64,000 nt of DNA from Weissella paramesenteroides ATCC 33313 (GTDB taxonomy: Bacteria > Bacillota > Bacilli > Lactobacillales > Lactobacillaceae): the NCBI RefSeq assembly GCF_000160575.1, contig NZ_GG697128.1, forward strand, positions 512,773-576,772, written 5' to 3'. A program made the position numbers and the translations under genes. Positions 37,936 to 47,611 of the stretch are shown here, piece by piece (the first letter of the stretch is position 1; each line of letters starts with the position of its first letter). A model generated the notes under the pieces. It ran no database searches, had not been told where the DNA came from, and worked only from the letters and a program-made list of their open reading frames with translations.

Positions 37936-38856
37936 TTATTGTTGACTGATATACTGCAGTAAATCATCTGCAGTAATAAAATGTTGCTGATCAATAATTA
38001 CTTGATGATATTCTCGTAAAACCATTGCTAATTCTTGAATTGTCTGCGTTTCCGACAAATGTGGCGCCTGGATCACTTGGTCTGACTTTAATAAATGAAA
38101 TAAGCCCGCCGATTTTAAATCCGAAATCAATGTAACCCGTTGATTGTTAAATAGTGATGACACAATTTTATTAGCTGGCTGATTAATCACCGTATTTGGA
38201 TCTCCAACTTGCTGTAAACGTCCATTAACAAGTACACCAATTCTGGTCCCCAATCTTAGTGCTTCTTGCATATCATGAGTAACAAATAAAATCGTTGGCT
38301 TAAATTCTTTATGTAACTCTAAAATAAGATTTTGTAATTGTTTGCGAGATAATGGGTCCAATGCACTAAAGGGTTCATCCATTAAAATGACACTTGGTTT
38401 TGTAATCAACGACCTAACAATCCCGACCCGTTGTTGTTCACCACCTGATAGTTCACTAGGCATTCGATCACTATACTGCTCATGAGGCAAGCCAACTCTG
38501 TCCAACAATTCATTGACCAATGTTTGTCGTTTTTCTCGTTTAATACCTTGTGCCTCTAATAAAATACCGGCATTTTGGCTGATTGTTAAATTTGGAAACA
38601 GCGCAATATTCTGTAAAACATAACCAATATTTTTTCTCAACTTGGCCCTATCTACCTGATTAGTGTCCACCCCATCAATCAATATCTGACCATTAGATTG
38701 GGAAATCAATCGGTTAATCATTTTCAAAATTGTCGTTTTCCCACTACCACTTGGTCCAACCAAAACAAAAAACTCACCTGAGGCAATGGTTAAATTGAGT
38801 TTATTAACGACTTGCTTTTCTTGATATGTCTTGACCACATCACTGAATTCTATCAT
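37936..38856 (-). CDS. ABC importer ATP-binding protein (OpuCA/EgtV type)
   Basis: ATPase partner of the next gene (10-base gap). Walker A GPSGSGKTTILKMI, Q-loop YVLQNIALFPNL, signature ELSGGEQQRVGIVRSL, Walker B VILMDEPFSALDP and H-loop FVTHDMQEAL are all complete. The C-terminal region (about 240-307) is weakly CBS-like (single, shorter than in OpuCA). Start at 38856 with AAAGGAG. Confidence 0.9.
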   Translation of the reverse strand: MIEFSDVVKTYQEKQVVNKLNLTIASGEFFVLVGPSGSGKTTILKMINRLISQSNGQILIDGVDTNQVDRAKLRKNIGYVLQNIALFPNLTISQNAGILLEAQGIKREKRQTLVNELLDRVGLPHEQYSDRMPSELSGGEQQRVGIVRSLITKPSVILMDEPFSALDPLSRKQLQNLILELHKEFKPTILFVTHDMQEALRLGTRIGVLVNGRLQQVGDPNTVINQPANKIVSSLFNNQRVTLISDLKSAGLFHLLKSDQVIQAPHLSETQTIQELAMVLREYHQVIIDQQHFITADDLLQYISQQ

Positions 38857-38933
38857 TGCTATGACTCCTTTATTTAGCACCTAATTGCCATCTAAAAAAT
38901 AATTTCTTCAAAATCAAAGGAATATAAAAAAGA

Positions 38934-39085
38934 AGTTGGGACAAAAGAAAATGTTCCAACTTTTTTTGCTAAAAATATCTTAATTAAAAGCATGTCAGTT
39001 TGATAGCATAAACGCGTTCCAAAAGTCTGAAGCCTCAATGTAAAACAATTTACGCCGGCTTCAAAACAACTTTTGTCTCGCTCTC
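38934..39085. repeat. Intergenic repeat, copy C (152 bp)
   Basis: Same orientation and ends as copies A and B. The left hairpin reads AGTTGGGACA...TGTTCCAACT, like that of copy D, and about 60 interior bases present in A and B (the CTGTCCTTCG...TTACAC part) are missing. It lies 10 bases past the thiE stop. Confidence 0.8.
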
Positions 39086-39095
39086 CTTTGATACA

Positions 39096-39713
39096 TTATA
39101 ACATTTCAAGCGCCTTTTTTAAACGTTGCACTTTTTGAGCAATGTTTGTTGCCTTCATAATCTCACTAACAATTGCCACACCAACAATTCCTGATTCCTT
39201 GAAGACATCAATACGTTCTTCTGTAATGCCACCAATGGCAACGACCGGAATATTAACAGCTGCAGTAATTGCCTTGAGTGTATCAATTGACGTTTGCTTC
39301 GTAACAACTTTTGTCTGTGTTGGGAAAATAGCACCTGTTCCTAAATAATCTGCACCATCTGCTGCCGCTTCAGTTGCACGTGTAACTGTTTTTGCTGACA
39401 CACCTAAGATTTTATCCTTACCAAGCAATTTCCGAGCAACTTTGACTGGTAACTCGTCATCACCAATATGTGCACCATGCGCATCAACCGCCAGGCAAAT
39501 ATCAATTCGATCATCAATAATTAATGGTAAGTCATATTTATCTGTAATTTGTTTTACTTTTAGCGCTAGTTCATAATAATCCCTTGTCGATAAATTTTTC
39601 TCCCGCAATTGCACAACTGTAACCCCGTTAGCACAAGCGGTTTCAATTTTATTTAAAAATTCATTTTCTGATTCGTCATATCTCGCTGTCACTAAATATA
39701 ATTGTTTCGTCAT
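39096..39713 (-). CDS. thiE: Thiamine-phosphate synthase
   Basis: Couples HMP pyrophosphate to thiazole phosphate. TIM-barrel with [43 protein letters not shown] and the pyrophosphate loop [11 protein letters not shown]; the C-terminus has [12 protein letters not shown]. Length 205. Its start overlaps the end of thiM by 38 bases, the usual coupling in thi salvage operons. Confidence 0.95.
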   Translation of the reverse strand: MTKQLYLVTARYDESENEFLNKIETACANGVTVVQLREKNLSTRDYYELALKVKQITDKYDLPLIIDDRIDICLAVDAHGAHIGDDELPVKVARKLLGKDKILGVSAKTVTRATEAAADGADYLGTGAIFPTQTKVVTKQTSIDTLKAITAAVNIPVVAIGGITEERIDVFKESGIVGVAIVSEIMKATNIAQKVQRLKKALEML

Positions 39714-40509
39714 TTTTTGTTCCCCTTATCTTATTTACCCAGTCAGAATCTTCAACCCCTAATAATGAAAGCTCATTTAAGAATAACTGTCGAAATTCTG
39801 CAATTCCTGAAGTCACAGTTTTGCTTTTTGCGGTCTCCCCTGCAATGTTCAAATAGCTGATTGCTTGAATCGCTGCATCTTCGGGGGAAGCACCTTCTCC
39901 CAATAACGCTGCCAACAGGCCACTTAAAGTATCTCCTGAACCTGTAAAACGATCTAATTCTGGTACACCATTACTTAGAACCCAAACGTTATTCCTAGCC
40001 ACAACAATATCTTTTGTCCCAGTAGCAACATAAACCGATTCTTGAGGTAATTGCTTAAGTGCCGTAATTAAATTGATTAATTCTTCATCTGTCTGGTCTA
40101 ATAAACTACCATCCACACCTCGTCCATGCGTTTGTAAATCACAAAGTGCACGCATCTCTGAAATATTACCGCGGACAATTGTTGGTTGATCTGCAATGAT
40201 TTTTTTAGCGACTTTCATGGCAGATTTAGCGCTCGCAATGCCAACCACATCTAGTACAACTGGTTCTTTGCCAATTGCTAATTTACTGGCTGCTAAGATG
40301 CTCTTTCCCTTATCAAGTGACAGACTTCCTAAATTTAACAACAAACTATTTGTCTGCAATGCTAAATCATTAAAGGCGCGAATGTCTTCTGTCATAATCG
40401 GCTTCGCACCAATATAAAGGAGTGCGTTTGCCACAGTCTCTACTGAGATAGCATTAGTAATACAATGAATGAGCGGTGCTGTTTGCAACGGAATGGTGAT
40501 CTTTTTCAT
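39676..40509 (-). CDS. thiM: Hydroxyethylthiazole kinase
   Basis: Phosphorylates hydroxyethylthiazole for salvage. Family motifs: [27 protein letters not shown] at the N-terminus, [13 protein letters not shown] and the anion hole [17 protein letters not shown]. Length 277. Its ATG sits in an ATGA overlap with the original end of the thiW frame; GGCGAGGAG precedes it. Confidence 0.95.
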   Translation of the reverse strand: MKKITIPLQTAPLIHCITNAISVETVANALLYIGAKPIMTEDIRAFNDLALQTNSLLLNLGSLSLDKGKSILAASKLAIGKEPVVLDVVGIASAKSAMKVAKKIIADQPTIVRGNISEMRALCDLQTHGRGVDGSLLDQTDEELINLITALKQLPQESVYVATGTKDIVVARNNVWVLSNGVPELDRFTGSGDTLSGLLAALLGEGASPEDAAIQAISYLNIAGETAKSKTVTSGIAEFRQLFLNELSLLGVEDSDWVNKIRGTKNDETIIFSDSEI

Positions 40510-41024
40510 CTTATAATACGCTCCTCGCCATTAAAAACTCGCATCATGTCTTTGAACAAAGATATCTTTTTTGCTTGTTGCCAAATGAGTCAAGCTGCTA
40601 CCGCACCAATAAATGTGGCACCTAAGAATCTTGGTGTATACAGTAACCAGTACAAATCTGTCTTGGTGCCCGTAAATAGCACCATAACTGGGTAAGATAG
40701 TAAAGATCCGATTATTCCAGTACCGATAATCTCACCAACAATTGACCCATAAATACTATGTACCCAACGGGCACCTAACCCTGCTAACAAGGCGCCAAAA
40801 ACGGCCCCAGTTAATGCCAATGGTGGGATACCCATCATCATCCTAATAATTCCGCAACAAGTCGCCATAATCGTTGCATACAATGGTCCCATAAGTACAC
40901 CAGCTAAAATATTAATCACGCTGGACATTGGTGCCATTCCTTCGACACGTAAAATTGGTGACAACACCACGTCTAGTGCAATCATCATAGCTAAATATGG
41001 TATTTTTCTAACTTTCGAATTCAT
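40506..41024 (-). pseudogene. thiW: ThiW thiazole transporter component, with an in-frame UGA
   Basis: ThiW is the probable substrate-binding membrane subunit for the thiazole precursor (ECF-type uptake). Four to five hydrophobic segments and the stretch APMSSVINILAGVLMGPLYA are typical. The frame stops at a TGA at 40590-40592 after 144 codons, but the same frame stays open for another 27 codons and ends exactly in an ATGA overlap with thiM. This suggests the TGA replaced a sense codon, most simply TGG (Trp). The truncated protein lacks only about 28 residues and may still work; it could also be a sequencing error. AGGGGAAAACAATA precedes the ATG. Confidence 0.75.
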
Positions 41025-41104
41025 TATTGTTTTCCCCTAGTAAATTTAGACAATATCATTTCATTAATCCAAGAATAGATGCAAAATAAAAAACCTCCTC
41101 GCAA

Positions 41105-41230
41105 TAAAAAAATCATCACAAAGAGGCCATTAATTGACACATTCTCACAATTCCTACGCTTAAATAACTAAAACAGGTACGAAGGGTCTAGATTCTATCT
41201 CATTCTCAGCCAGATTGGCTCCCCTTTGTG
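41105..41230 (-). ncRNA. TPP riboswitch
   Basis: On the minus strand the thi-box elements are present: GGGGAGCC...GGCTGAGA, ACCC, GTACCTG and GCGTAGGAA, closed by CACAA/TTGTG (41146-41230). Downstream, GGCCTCTTTGTGATGA followed by seven T (41105-41129) can pair with the 5' strand of the aptamer base (CACAAAGGGGAGCC), giving a terminator-like alternative fold. It would shut off thiW-thiM-thiE when thiamine pyrophosphate is plentiful. Confidence 0.92.
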
Positions 41231-41285
41231 ATTATATTTAATTTTTATACTATTATATTATCACACATACGATTGAAATGTATTT

Positions 41286-42182
41286 TTAAATAATATCATG
41301 GTTAAGTGATTGTGTGATGTATTTCCAAAATAATTCATTAGCTTTGGATTCATGAACTTGTTTCATTCTCATAAAGCCAAAATCACTGGTTGTGTGTGTT
41401 GCGATTTTACGCTTTACCATTTGCCCATCATTCGTCATATCAACTCTTTTTTCCATCATCAAAGCAATACCCATACCATTTAATACCATGTTTAAAATAA
41501 TATCGATTCGCTCACCTTGATAGGCAACTGCAGACATTAATTGCCTTCTTTCTCCAGCAGAGCCAAATTTATTAAAAATGATTGTCTCTTCGCCTTCTAG
41601 TAGCAATAATTCTTCCTTCATTAAATCGCTTAATGAAATAACTTGATTTGCTGACAATGGATGATTAGCAGGTAATACACAAATCAAGTTGTCTTGATCG
41701 GTCAGCAGCGTCTCAAGTTTATTACTAACATCTGGTGTATAGTGACCAAAAATTATATCTGCTTGATTATCATTTAATGAGTTAAGTAATAAACTATCTT
41801 TAGTTTCAGAGAAGTGCAGCGTAATTTCAGGATGACTTTTGTGAAAGTCACTCATTAATGAAAAGCCACGATAATTCGAAAATGTTGCCATTGTATGAAT
41901 CGTCAACACGTTATCTGACTCTGAATCATGTTGCACTAACGTCTGTTGTAATGCGTCAAATTCATGCAAAATTTTTTTTGCATACATTTCGGTAATTCTT
42001 CCTGACTCAGTTAAGGAAATATGGCGGTGCTCCCGTTTGAATAATTGCGTTTTTAGTTCCTTTTCCAAAGATAAAATTTGCTTAGAAATATTACCCTGTG
42101 TTGTATATAATCTTTCAGCAGTTTCTGAATAATTACCTGTTTCAGCTAAATCTAGAAAGACCTTAAATTTATGTATATCCAT
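41286..42182 (-). CDS. LysR-family transcriptional regulator
   Basis: N-terminal winged helix (FKVFLDLAETGNYSETAERLYTTQGNISKQILSLEKEL, residues 6-44), followed by a periplasmic-binding-like effector domain (about 90-295). The target is unknown; it is close to, but not divergent from, thiW, whose riboswitch already explains its control. Start at 42182 chosen because the LysR fold begins with MDIHKFK and GGGGAA lies upstream. Length 298. Confidence 0.88.
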   Translation of the reverse strand: MDIHKFKVFLDLAETGNYSETAERLYTTQGNISKQILSLEKELKTQLFKREHRHISLTESGRITEMYAKKILHEFDALQQTLVQHDSESDNVLTIHTMATFSNYRGFSLMSDFHKSHPEITLHFSETKDSLLLNSLNDNQADIIFGHYTPDVSNKLETLLTDQDNLICVLPANHPLSANQVISLSDLMKEELLLLEGEETIIFNKFGSAGERRQLMSAVAYQGERIDIILNMVLNGMGIALMMEKRVDMTNDGQMVKRKIATHTTSDFGFMRMKQVHESKANELFWKYITQSLNHDII

Positions 42183-42353
42183 GATACAGTTCCCCAATTA
42201 TTACTATTTGGAATAGTTTATCACATTTTAGTTAAATTTGTCATATGTAAATTTTTATCCAATGCCTAGTTAATTTTTGAAAAAATATTTGAAAGATCGC
42301 TAAACAACTATCACTGCTTTTGATTCTAATCATGTTATTCTTGGTCATATGAC

Positions 42354-42387
42354 AAAAAAACTGGAACAATTTAATGTTCCAGTTTCT
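42354..42387 (-). terminator. Terminator of pgk
   Basis: Hairpin AACTGGAAC ... GTTCCAGTT with a T run on the minus strand, about 20 bases past the pgk stop. Confidence 0.85.
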
Positions 42388-42405
42388 TCATTGATTATCT
42401 TAAAA

Positions 42406-43626
42406 TTACTTCTCAGAAATTGCTGCAATTCCTGGCAATGTCTTACCTTCTAGGTATTCAAGAGAAGCACCACCACCAGTTGAAATGTGGCTCAATTTAT
42501 CAGCAACACCTAATTGTTGAACAGCAGCAGTTGAATCACCACCACCAACAATCGTTGTTGCACCCTTTTCAGTTACCTTAACTAGTTCTTCACCAATAGC
42601 TAAGGTTCCCTTGGCAAAGTTAGGCATTTCGAATACACCCATAGGTCCGTTCCAAACAACCGTCTTTGCATCCGCAAGAACTGACTTAAATAGTTCAATT
42701 GACTTAGGACCAATATCTAGTCCCATGTAACCATCTTTAATGTCACCTTCTGCAACATATGAATCAGCATCATTTGCAAACTTATCAGCTGCAACAGCAT
42801 CAACTGGCAATACCAACTTATCACCAGCATCTGCAATTAATTGCTTTGCAAGTTCAACCTTGTCTTCTTCAAACAATGAGTTACCAATTTTCTCACCCTT
42901 GGCAGCAGCAAATGTATATGCCATTCCTCCACCAACAATGACTTTATCAGCTTTTTCCAACAAGTTTTGGATAATAGTAATCTTATCAGATACCTTAGCA
43001 CCACCAATAATAGCAACAAATGGACGCTCTGGATTTTCAACAGCGCCTCCTAAGAACTTAATTTCCTTTTCCATTAGGAAACCAGCTGCAGTTTGAGCAA
43101 TATTTGCAGCAATGCCGGCATTTGATGCATGTGAACGGTGTGCAGTACCGAAAGCATCATTAACAAAGATGTCACCCAATGATGCCCAGTAAGCACCCAA
43201 GGCAGGATCATTCTTTGATTCACGCTTAACAACTTCACCATCAACAACATCAGCGTAACGTGTGTTTTCAAAGATTAATACTTGACCATCTTCTAACTTG
43301 TTAATAGCATCTTCAAGCTCTGGACCTTCAATTGCTGGTACAAATGTCACAGGTTGGCCAAGTAAATCAGCCAAACGTTGCGCAACAGGCTTCATTGATA
43401 GCGCTGGCTTATCATCTTCACTCTTAATACGTCCCAAATGTGAAAACAATACCGCACGTCCACCGTGTGACAAAACATACTTGATTGTTGGCAATGCTGC
43501 AACGATACGATTATCATTTGCAACTTCTTGTTGTCCATCAACTTCCTTTAGTGGAACATTGAAGTCAACACGCATCAATACTTTTTTACCTTTTAATTCT
43601 AGATCCTCAACTGTCAACTTTGCCAT
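42406..43626 (-). CDS. pgk: Phosphoglycerate kinase
   Basis: Glycolytic ATP-forming kinase. Motifs: [15 protein letters not shown] at the N-terminus, [42 protein letters not shown] and the nucleotide loop [14 protein letters not shown]. Length 406. Downstream of gap, separated by a terminator-like hairpin, so it is probably also transcribed on its own. Confidence 0.98.
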   Translation of the reverse strand: MAKLTVEDLELKGKKVLMRVDFNVPLKEVDGQQEVANDNRIVAALPTIKYVLSHGGRAVLFSHLGRIKSEDDKPALSMKPVAQRLADLLGQPVTFVPAIEGPELEDAINKLEDGQVLIFENTRYADVVDGEVVKRESKNDPALGAYWASLGDIFVNDAFGTAHRSHASNAGIAANIAQTAAGFLMEKEIKFLGGAVENPERPFVAIIGGAKVSDKITIIQNLLEKADKVIVGGGMAYTFAAAKGEKIGNSLFEEDKVELAKQLIADAGDKLVLPVDAVAADKFANDADSYVAEGDIKDGYMGLDIGPKSIELFKSVLADAKTVVWNGPMGVFEMPNFAKGTLAIGEELVKVTEKGATTIVGGGDSTAAVQQLGVADKLSHISTGGGASLEYLEGKTLPGIAAISEK

Positions 43627-43671
43627 GGAATCCCTCTTTCTTTTTTACTTCAAATACTACAAATCTTATAT

Positions 43672-43713
43672 AAAAAACGGATGGTTCAGACTATTACTAA
43701 ACCATCCGTTTTC
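43672..43713 (-). terminator. Terminator of gap
   Basis: Hairpin AAAACGGATGGTTTAG ... ACCATCCGTTTT with a T run on the minus strand, between gap and pgk. Confidence 0.85.
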
Positions 43714-43734
43714 AAATAATAGTGTAAGTAACTA

Positions 43735-44745
43735 TTAAAGTGTTGCCAAGTGCAACAAAGTACGGATCATGTTTGAAGTGAAACCATACTCGTTATCATA
43801 CCAAGCAGCAGTTTGTACTAATTGCTTATCACCAACAGTGATAACCTTAGTCAAAGTTGGATCAAATACGGCACCGTGTGTGTCGCCAATGATGTCTGAT
43901 GAAACAATTTCATCATCATTGTATCCGAATGAAGCATTTTCATACTTCTTAACTGCTTCGTTAACTTCTTCAGCAGAAACTTTCTTTGACAATACAGCAG
44001 TCAACTCAGTAACAGAACCGTCAACAACACCAACACGTTGTGCGTGACCATCCAACTTACCAGCAACTGATGGAACAACAAGACCAATAGCCTTAGCAGC
44101 ACCAGTTGAGTGAGGAATTGTATTTACAGAAGCTGCACGGTTTGAGCGCAACTTCTTACCCTTAGGTCCATCCAAAAGCATTTGAGTACCAGTAAAGGCG
44201 TGAACAGTAGTCATCAAACCAATTTCAACACCGAATTCCTTGTCCAAGGCATTTGCCAATGGTGCAAGTGATTGTGTTGTACATGAACCAGCAGAAACAA
44301 TGTTGTCATCTGCAGTCAATGTATCTTGGTTAACACCGTAAACAACCGTTGGTACTTTACCAGCAGGTGCTGATACCAATACCTTCTTTGCGCCGGCATC
44401 CAAGTGTGCTTGTGACTTTTCTGCTGAAGTATAGAAACCAGTTGATTCCAATACAATTTCAACACCGTCATTAGCAACCCACTTCAAGTCAGCCGCATCA
44501 CGCTCAGCGTATACACGGATCTTCTTACCGTCAACGATAATTCCTTCTTCGTCAGCTGAAACGTCAGCGTTCAAAGTACCATGAGTTGAATCATACTTCA
44601 ACAAGTATGCCAACATAGCAGGGTTAGTTAAATCGTTAATCGCAACAACTTCAATGTCGTCCGCTGTATCCTTTAACTCAAGAATACGACGAAATGCCAA
44701 ACGACCAATACGGCCGAAACCGTTGATACCAATCTTAACAGTCAT
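43735..44745 (-). CDS. gap: Glyceraldehyde-3-phosphate dehydrogenase
   Basis: Glycolytic NAD-dependent dehydrogenase. NAD loop [15 protein letters not shown], catalytic Cys in [17 protein letters not shown], His in THGAVFDPT region and the C-terminal [13 protein letters not shown]. The usual SCTTN is SCTTQ here, a Gln in place of Asn (codon CAA). Length 336. Strong GGGAGG ribosome site. Confidence 0.97.
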   Translation of the reverse strand: MTVKIGINGFGRIGRLAFRRILELKDTADDIEVVAINDLTNPAMLAYLLKYDSTHGTLNADVSADEEGIIVDGKKIRVYAERDAADLKWVANDGVEIVLESTGFYTSAEKSQAHLDAGAKKVLVSAPAGKVPTVVYGVNQDTLTADDNIVSAGSCTTQSLAPLANALDKEFGVEIGLMTTVHAFTGTQMLLDGPKGKKLRSNRAASVNTIPHSTGAAKAIGLVVPSVAGKLDGHAQRVGVVDGSVTELTAVLSKKVSAEEVNEAVKKYENASFGYNDDEIVSSDIIGDTHGAVFDPTLTKVITVGDKQLVQTAAWYDNEYGFTSNMIRTLLHLATL

Positions 44746-44798
44746 ATTATTAAGATTCCTCCCAGAAAAAATTCTTTTGTAACGTTTCTACATGAATT

Positions 44799-44827
44799 AT
44801 TATACGACTTTGTTTACAATTTCGCAA
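44799..44827 (-). promoter_or_regulatory. gap promoter
   Basis: TTGCGA (44822-44827) and TATAAT (44799-44804) on the minus strand with a 17-base spacer, about 54 bases before the gap ATG. The rest of the 44746-45101 gap holds AT-rich sequence with no further gene or clear element; no CggR gene is next to gap. Confidence 0.75.
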
Positions 44828-45101
44828 ACAAACCCACCAACTATTGTTACGTATTAATTTCATATCAATTGAAATTAATATTATGAAGGATGAATTAGTG
44901 AATATCATCTAGTATTCAAATGTCACCCACTACGATTATTATACGATAAGCAGGAACAAATTTCGTTATATTTGCTTGAACATTAGTTCACTTAACGTAT
45001 TGACTTAATTACAAAATAATAGTTTATTATTATCGGTTTTCAAATCGTTAATTTGACATATTACAGACAACAAAGCATACTCACTTGTGAAATTCCACAC
45101 T

Positions 45102-45314
45102 TTATTTACCTAATAGAATCCGATGTGCCTCTTCACCATCAACGCCACCTAGCCTAATCAGACTATAACGTAATAATAACTTTACACCACGTACCACTCG
45201 ATGAACATTTCCATCAATTAAAAACTCAATCATTGAAATAATTGCCATTACCACAATCCACATGCATGTCAGTGTCCCCAAGATGATTAAGAACGTTATC
45301 ATATCATTACTCAT
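45102..45314 (-). CDS. Small membrane protein of unknown function
   Basis: 70 residues; one strong N-terminal transmembrane helix (MITFLIILGTLTCMWIVVMAIISMIEFLI) and a basic cytoplasmic tail (HRVVRGVKLLLRYSLIRLGG). AGGAGG lies before the ATG at 45314, although the frame is open to 45377. Not recognised. Downstream of the ImmA/XRE pair on the same strand. Confidence 0.5.
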   Translation of the reverse strand: MSNDMITFLIILGTLTCMWIVVMAIISMIEFLIDGNVHRVVRGVKLLLRYSLIRLGGVDGEEAHRILLGK

Positions 45315-45439
45315 AAATTGCCTCCTGATAATTAGTTTAAACTTAATGTTATTTGTTAATAATAGTCCTAAGTACAATTCCTTAGGACTATTATTAGTAT
45401 ATATTAGGTTTAAATTAATTTCAAGGGTAAAATTTATAT

Positions 45440-45895
45440 TTAACTTAACAACCCGTTTCTTCTATATAAGCTAACAGTTTCTTGCGCAAAATCTAATGGA
45501 TATCCTAAATATTCACACAACATCCAGGCCTCGAATGGTTGATCCTCATACTCATGTGCAACCCTTAATATAACTTTCTCAGGTGTCATGTATTTAATTA
45601 CCGACTCTCGTGCGTCGATTTCGTCATTATGAGCAAGTGTTGCATCGTAATCCATGTGGTTACCAATATCTGAAATCGCATGATGATATTCTTCAACCAA
45701 GGTCTTCGCCTTATCAAAAATTGACAACGTTTTGTCTATAAAAATATACGCCTTATTCCCTTTTAAGTAAGCAACGCCATCTAAACCAGAATTTTCTTTA
45801 AGTGGCATTGTGTCTAAGATAACCGGTGTCATCCCCAAACCAAGTAGATCATTCTCCACCCTAATTAGAAAATCATCATAACTATCTATTCCCAT
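45440..45895 (-). CDS. ImmA/IrrE-family metallopeptidase
   Basis: Putative zinc peptidase that in mobile elements cleaves the adjacent Xre-type repressor after DNA damage. The metal motif appears as LVEEYHHAISDIG (ExxHH, as in many phage-type members) and a second acidic site as DEIDARESVI. 151 residues from the ATG at 45895, which follows GAGG within the end of the regulator gene; the two frames overlap by 14 bases. Confidence 0.75.
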   Translation of the reverse strand: MGIDSYDDFLIRVENDLLGLGMTPVILDTMPLKENSGLDGVAYLKGNKAYIFIDKTLSIFDKAKTLVEEYHHAISDIGNHMDYDATLAHNDEIDARESVIKYMTPEKVILRVAHEYEDQPFEAWMLCEYLGYPLDFAQETVSLYRRNGLLS

Positions 45896-46268
45896 TCCGA
45901 TCCTCATAATCAGCAATTAGTCCTTCAATATAAGACTTAGCTCTATCAATAACTCGTGAACGTTCTTCATCTGGTAAACCAGAAATATCTAGTCCCCAGT
46001 GAGCAGCCATTAAGACTGGTTCATCAGTAACCACTGCTTTTGAAGATTGGTTAGGCTCTTCGACAAGATCTGATTTTGATATGCCAAAAAATTCAGCCAT
46101 TGCCTCAATTTTATCGATTCTCGGATATGTTTTCCCATTTGACCAATCAGAAATAGTTGCGGTTGATACACCAATAACTTCAGCAAGGTGTGCTGCCGTC
46201 ATTTCATTTTGTTTAATGTATCTTTTTATATTTCGGCCCATCGTGGCCTTTCCTTCTGATGATGCCAT
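45882..46268 (-). CDS. XRE-family repressor
   Basis: Helix-turn-helix regulator of the phage/ICE repressor type: GRNIKRYIKQNEMTAAHLAEVIGVSTATISDWSNGKTYPRIDKIEAMAEFFG covers the HTH (quoted in full it spans residues 10-60). The C-terminal part is short. Together with the overlapping ImmA gene it forms a repressor/antirepressor module like those of integrated elements; it lies on the 5' side of the tRNA-Arg, outside the island proper. AAGGTGGAG precedes the ATG at 46268. Confidence 0.85.
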   Translation of the reverse strand: MASSEGKATMGRNIKRYIKQNEMTAAHLAEVIGVSTATISDWSNGKTYPRIDKIEAMAEFFGISKSDLVEEPNQSSKAVVTDEPVLMAAHWGLDISGLPDEERSRVIDRAKSYIEGLIADYEDRNGNR

Positions 46269-46394
46269 ATGCTCCACCTTTTCTATTTTAAAATTTTGAA
46301 TTATTTTTATTTTTACAGTTACTATAATAAAGCTAAACTTAATTAATTGCAAGGTTTAACCTAACGATTAGGTACATCGAAGCCATTGTTAATG

Positions 46395-46423
46395 TTGCAA
46401 ATACAAATTTAATAGGCTATAAT
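46395..46423 (+). promoter_or_regulatory. tRNA-Arg promoter
   Basis: TTGCAA (46395-46400) and TATAAT (46418-46423), spacer 17 bases, 12 bases before the mature tRNA 5' end. Confidence 0.8.
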
Positions 46424-46435
46424 TTAATCTGTTGT

Positions 46436-46507
46436 GGACCCGTAGTGTAATGGATATCACGTTGGATTCCGGTTCCGGAGATGAGGGTTCGATTCCCCCC
46501 GGGTCCA
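46436..46507 (+). tRNA. tRNA-Arg (anticodon CCG)
   Basis: A 72-base cloverleaf: acceptor GGACCCG/CGGGTCC, anticodon stem TTGGA/TCCGG with loop TTCCGGT giving anticodon CCG, T arm GAGGG-TTCGATT-CCCCC. CCA is not encoded (TAG follows). Its 3' end is the likely attachment site for the element to the right. Confidence 0.92.
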
Positions 46508-46562
46508 TAGTAAGGTGTAAAAAACGGCTATAAATCAACGTTTACATTGATTTAATGGGCTT

Positions 46563-46651
46563 AGATACACATAGAGATACACATCTGAAAGTTATATAAT
46601 TCCGTGAAATACCATTGAATTTTTGCCTAATGTGTATTTTGATGTGTATTT
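46563..46651. repeat. Paired short repeats resembling integrase arm-type sites
   Basis: AGATACACAT occurs at 46563-46572 and 46575-46584; the inverse form ATGTGTATTT occurs at 46630-46639 and 46642-46651. Within each pair the copies are 12 bases apart; the two pairs face each other across 45 bases. They begin 55 bases after the tRNA 3' end, a place where tyrosine integrases of tRNA-targeting elements bind their arm sites. Confidence 0.6.
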
Positions 46652-47212
46652 CTGACAATCAAATAATACGGGACTACCTACCGTGTAAATATGTCGCTGT
46701 TCGCTTTAAGTGAACGGCGCTTTATTTTGCCATTTTATTGGGAATGAATTTGTATGATCTAATAATAAGTGTGAAAACGGGTACGGTTGTGCACGTGGTT
46801 GTCACTTCTAAGTGCCGGGCATAGTGGTGGTTACTTCCGACAGGTGCAGTTGTAACTTCACTATCGACTGTTTACAGCTGTGCTTGCATGTCCCCCTTGT
46901 AATTCTCAACATGTTGCGAAACACTTAGGTTTTATTAGGTTCATTCTGCACTTGTTCGGAAAAAAATAAACAGTTTTCCTAAACTGGACAACCTTTATTT
47001 GTTCAACACGTTGTATAAAAAGTGGGATCGTTTATAACACTACTTGACTAATTATTCCAATCAACATAAAAACGGCTTACAAGCCAATATATGAGCTCTC
47101 ATGGGGTGGCGCAATTTTACGCTAACCTATTAAATTACTGATCTGTGTTTAAACATATAACTAAATACGATTATTTATTTTTTAAAGGTGTCTGCATCTT
47201 ACCGACCCCTGT
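46652..47212. other. Non-coding stretch at the left end of the island
   Basis: No credible gene. At about 46688-46720 there is a hairpin (CGCTGTTC ... GAACGGCG) followed by TTTATTTT, terminator-like on the plus strand. Apart from this I see only AT-rich sequence and short G-rich patches. Confidence 0.4.
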
Positions 47213-47611
47213 TTATAAAACGTTTTTTAATGGTCGTTTTAACTTATTTTTAAAGTCATCTCGCCACCTAATAACTGTTCTAACATCAACATGCTCACTC
47301 ATACTAATATCTATCCATGTACGCCTTTGCCCATAGCGTGCTTTTATAATTCGCTGTACATTATCCAACTCCAACGCAAACATCAGCTCAATAACTTGAC
47401 TTGCATATAACCAATCTTGTATCAGTCTATCTGATTCTACTTTTAACATGGTTGTTTCAGTATTGCGGACAATGTTATTTTGCATTCGTCCACCACCAAC
47501 ATTATCATCATGGTTAGTATGGTGACTTAGTTCTAACTTCCGCAACTTGATATTCGCCTCGAGCTTACCAGTGAAATAATCACTTAAAATGTGATCCAAC
47601 TTATCTGCCAT
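47213..47611 (-). CDS. Phage DUF722/ArpU-like regulator, copy 3
   Basis: 132 residues. N-terminal motif IDHILSDYF-type (LDHILSDYFTGKLEANIK), then LELSHHTNHDDNVGGGRMQNN, a long helical middle and a C-terminal helix-turn-helix (RRTWIDISMSEHVDVRTVIRWRDDF). This resembles DUF722/RinA-like activators of late phage genes. Paralogous to the next gene over its full length (same GGGRMQNN block). Last of three tandem copies. Confidence 0.65.
   Translation of the reverse strand: MADKLDHILSDYFTGKLEANIKLRKLELSHHTNHDDNVGGGRMQNNIVRNTETTMLKVESDRLIQDWLYASQVIELMFALELDNVQRIIKARYGQRRTWIDISMSEHVDVRTVIRWRDDFKNKLKRPLKNVL

Noticed and set aside
44746-44800. Possible cre (CcpA) site upstream of gap
   Set aside because: GAAACGTTACA resembles the core only in part and does not fit the consensus spacing.
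45262-45474. Plus-strand ORF near the small membrane protein gene
   Set aside because: Antisense to a gene with a good ribosome site, low-complexity hydrophobic translation.
46563-46651. CRISPR-like reading of the paired 10-base repeats
   Set aside because: Repeats are too short and too close, two pairs are inverted, and no cas gene is present.
47145-47336. Plus-strand ORF overlapping the DUF722-like copy 3
   Set aside because: No ribosome site, antisense to a supported gene.
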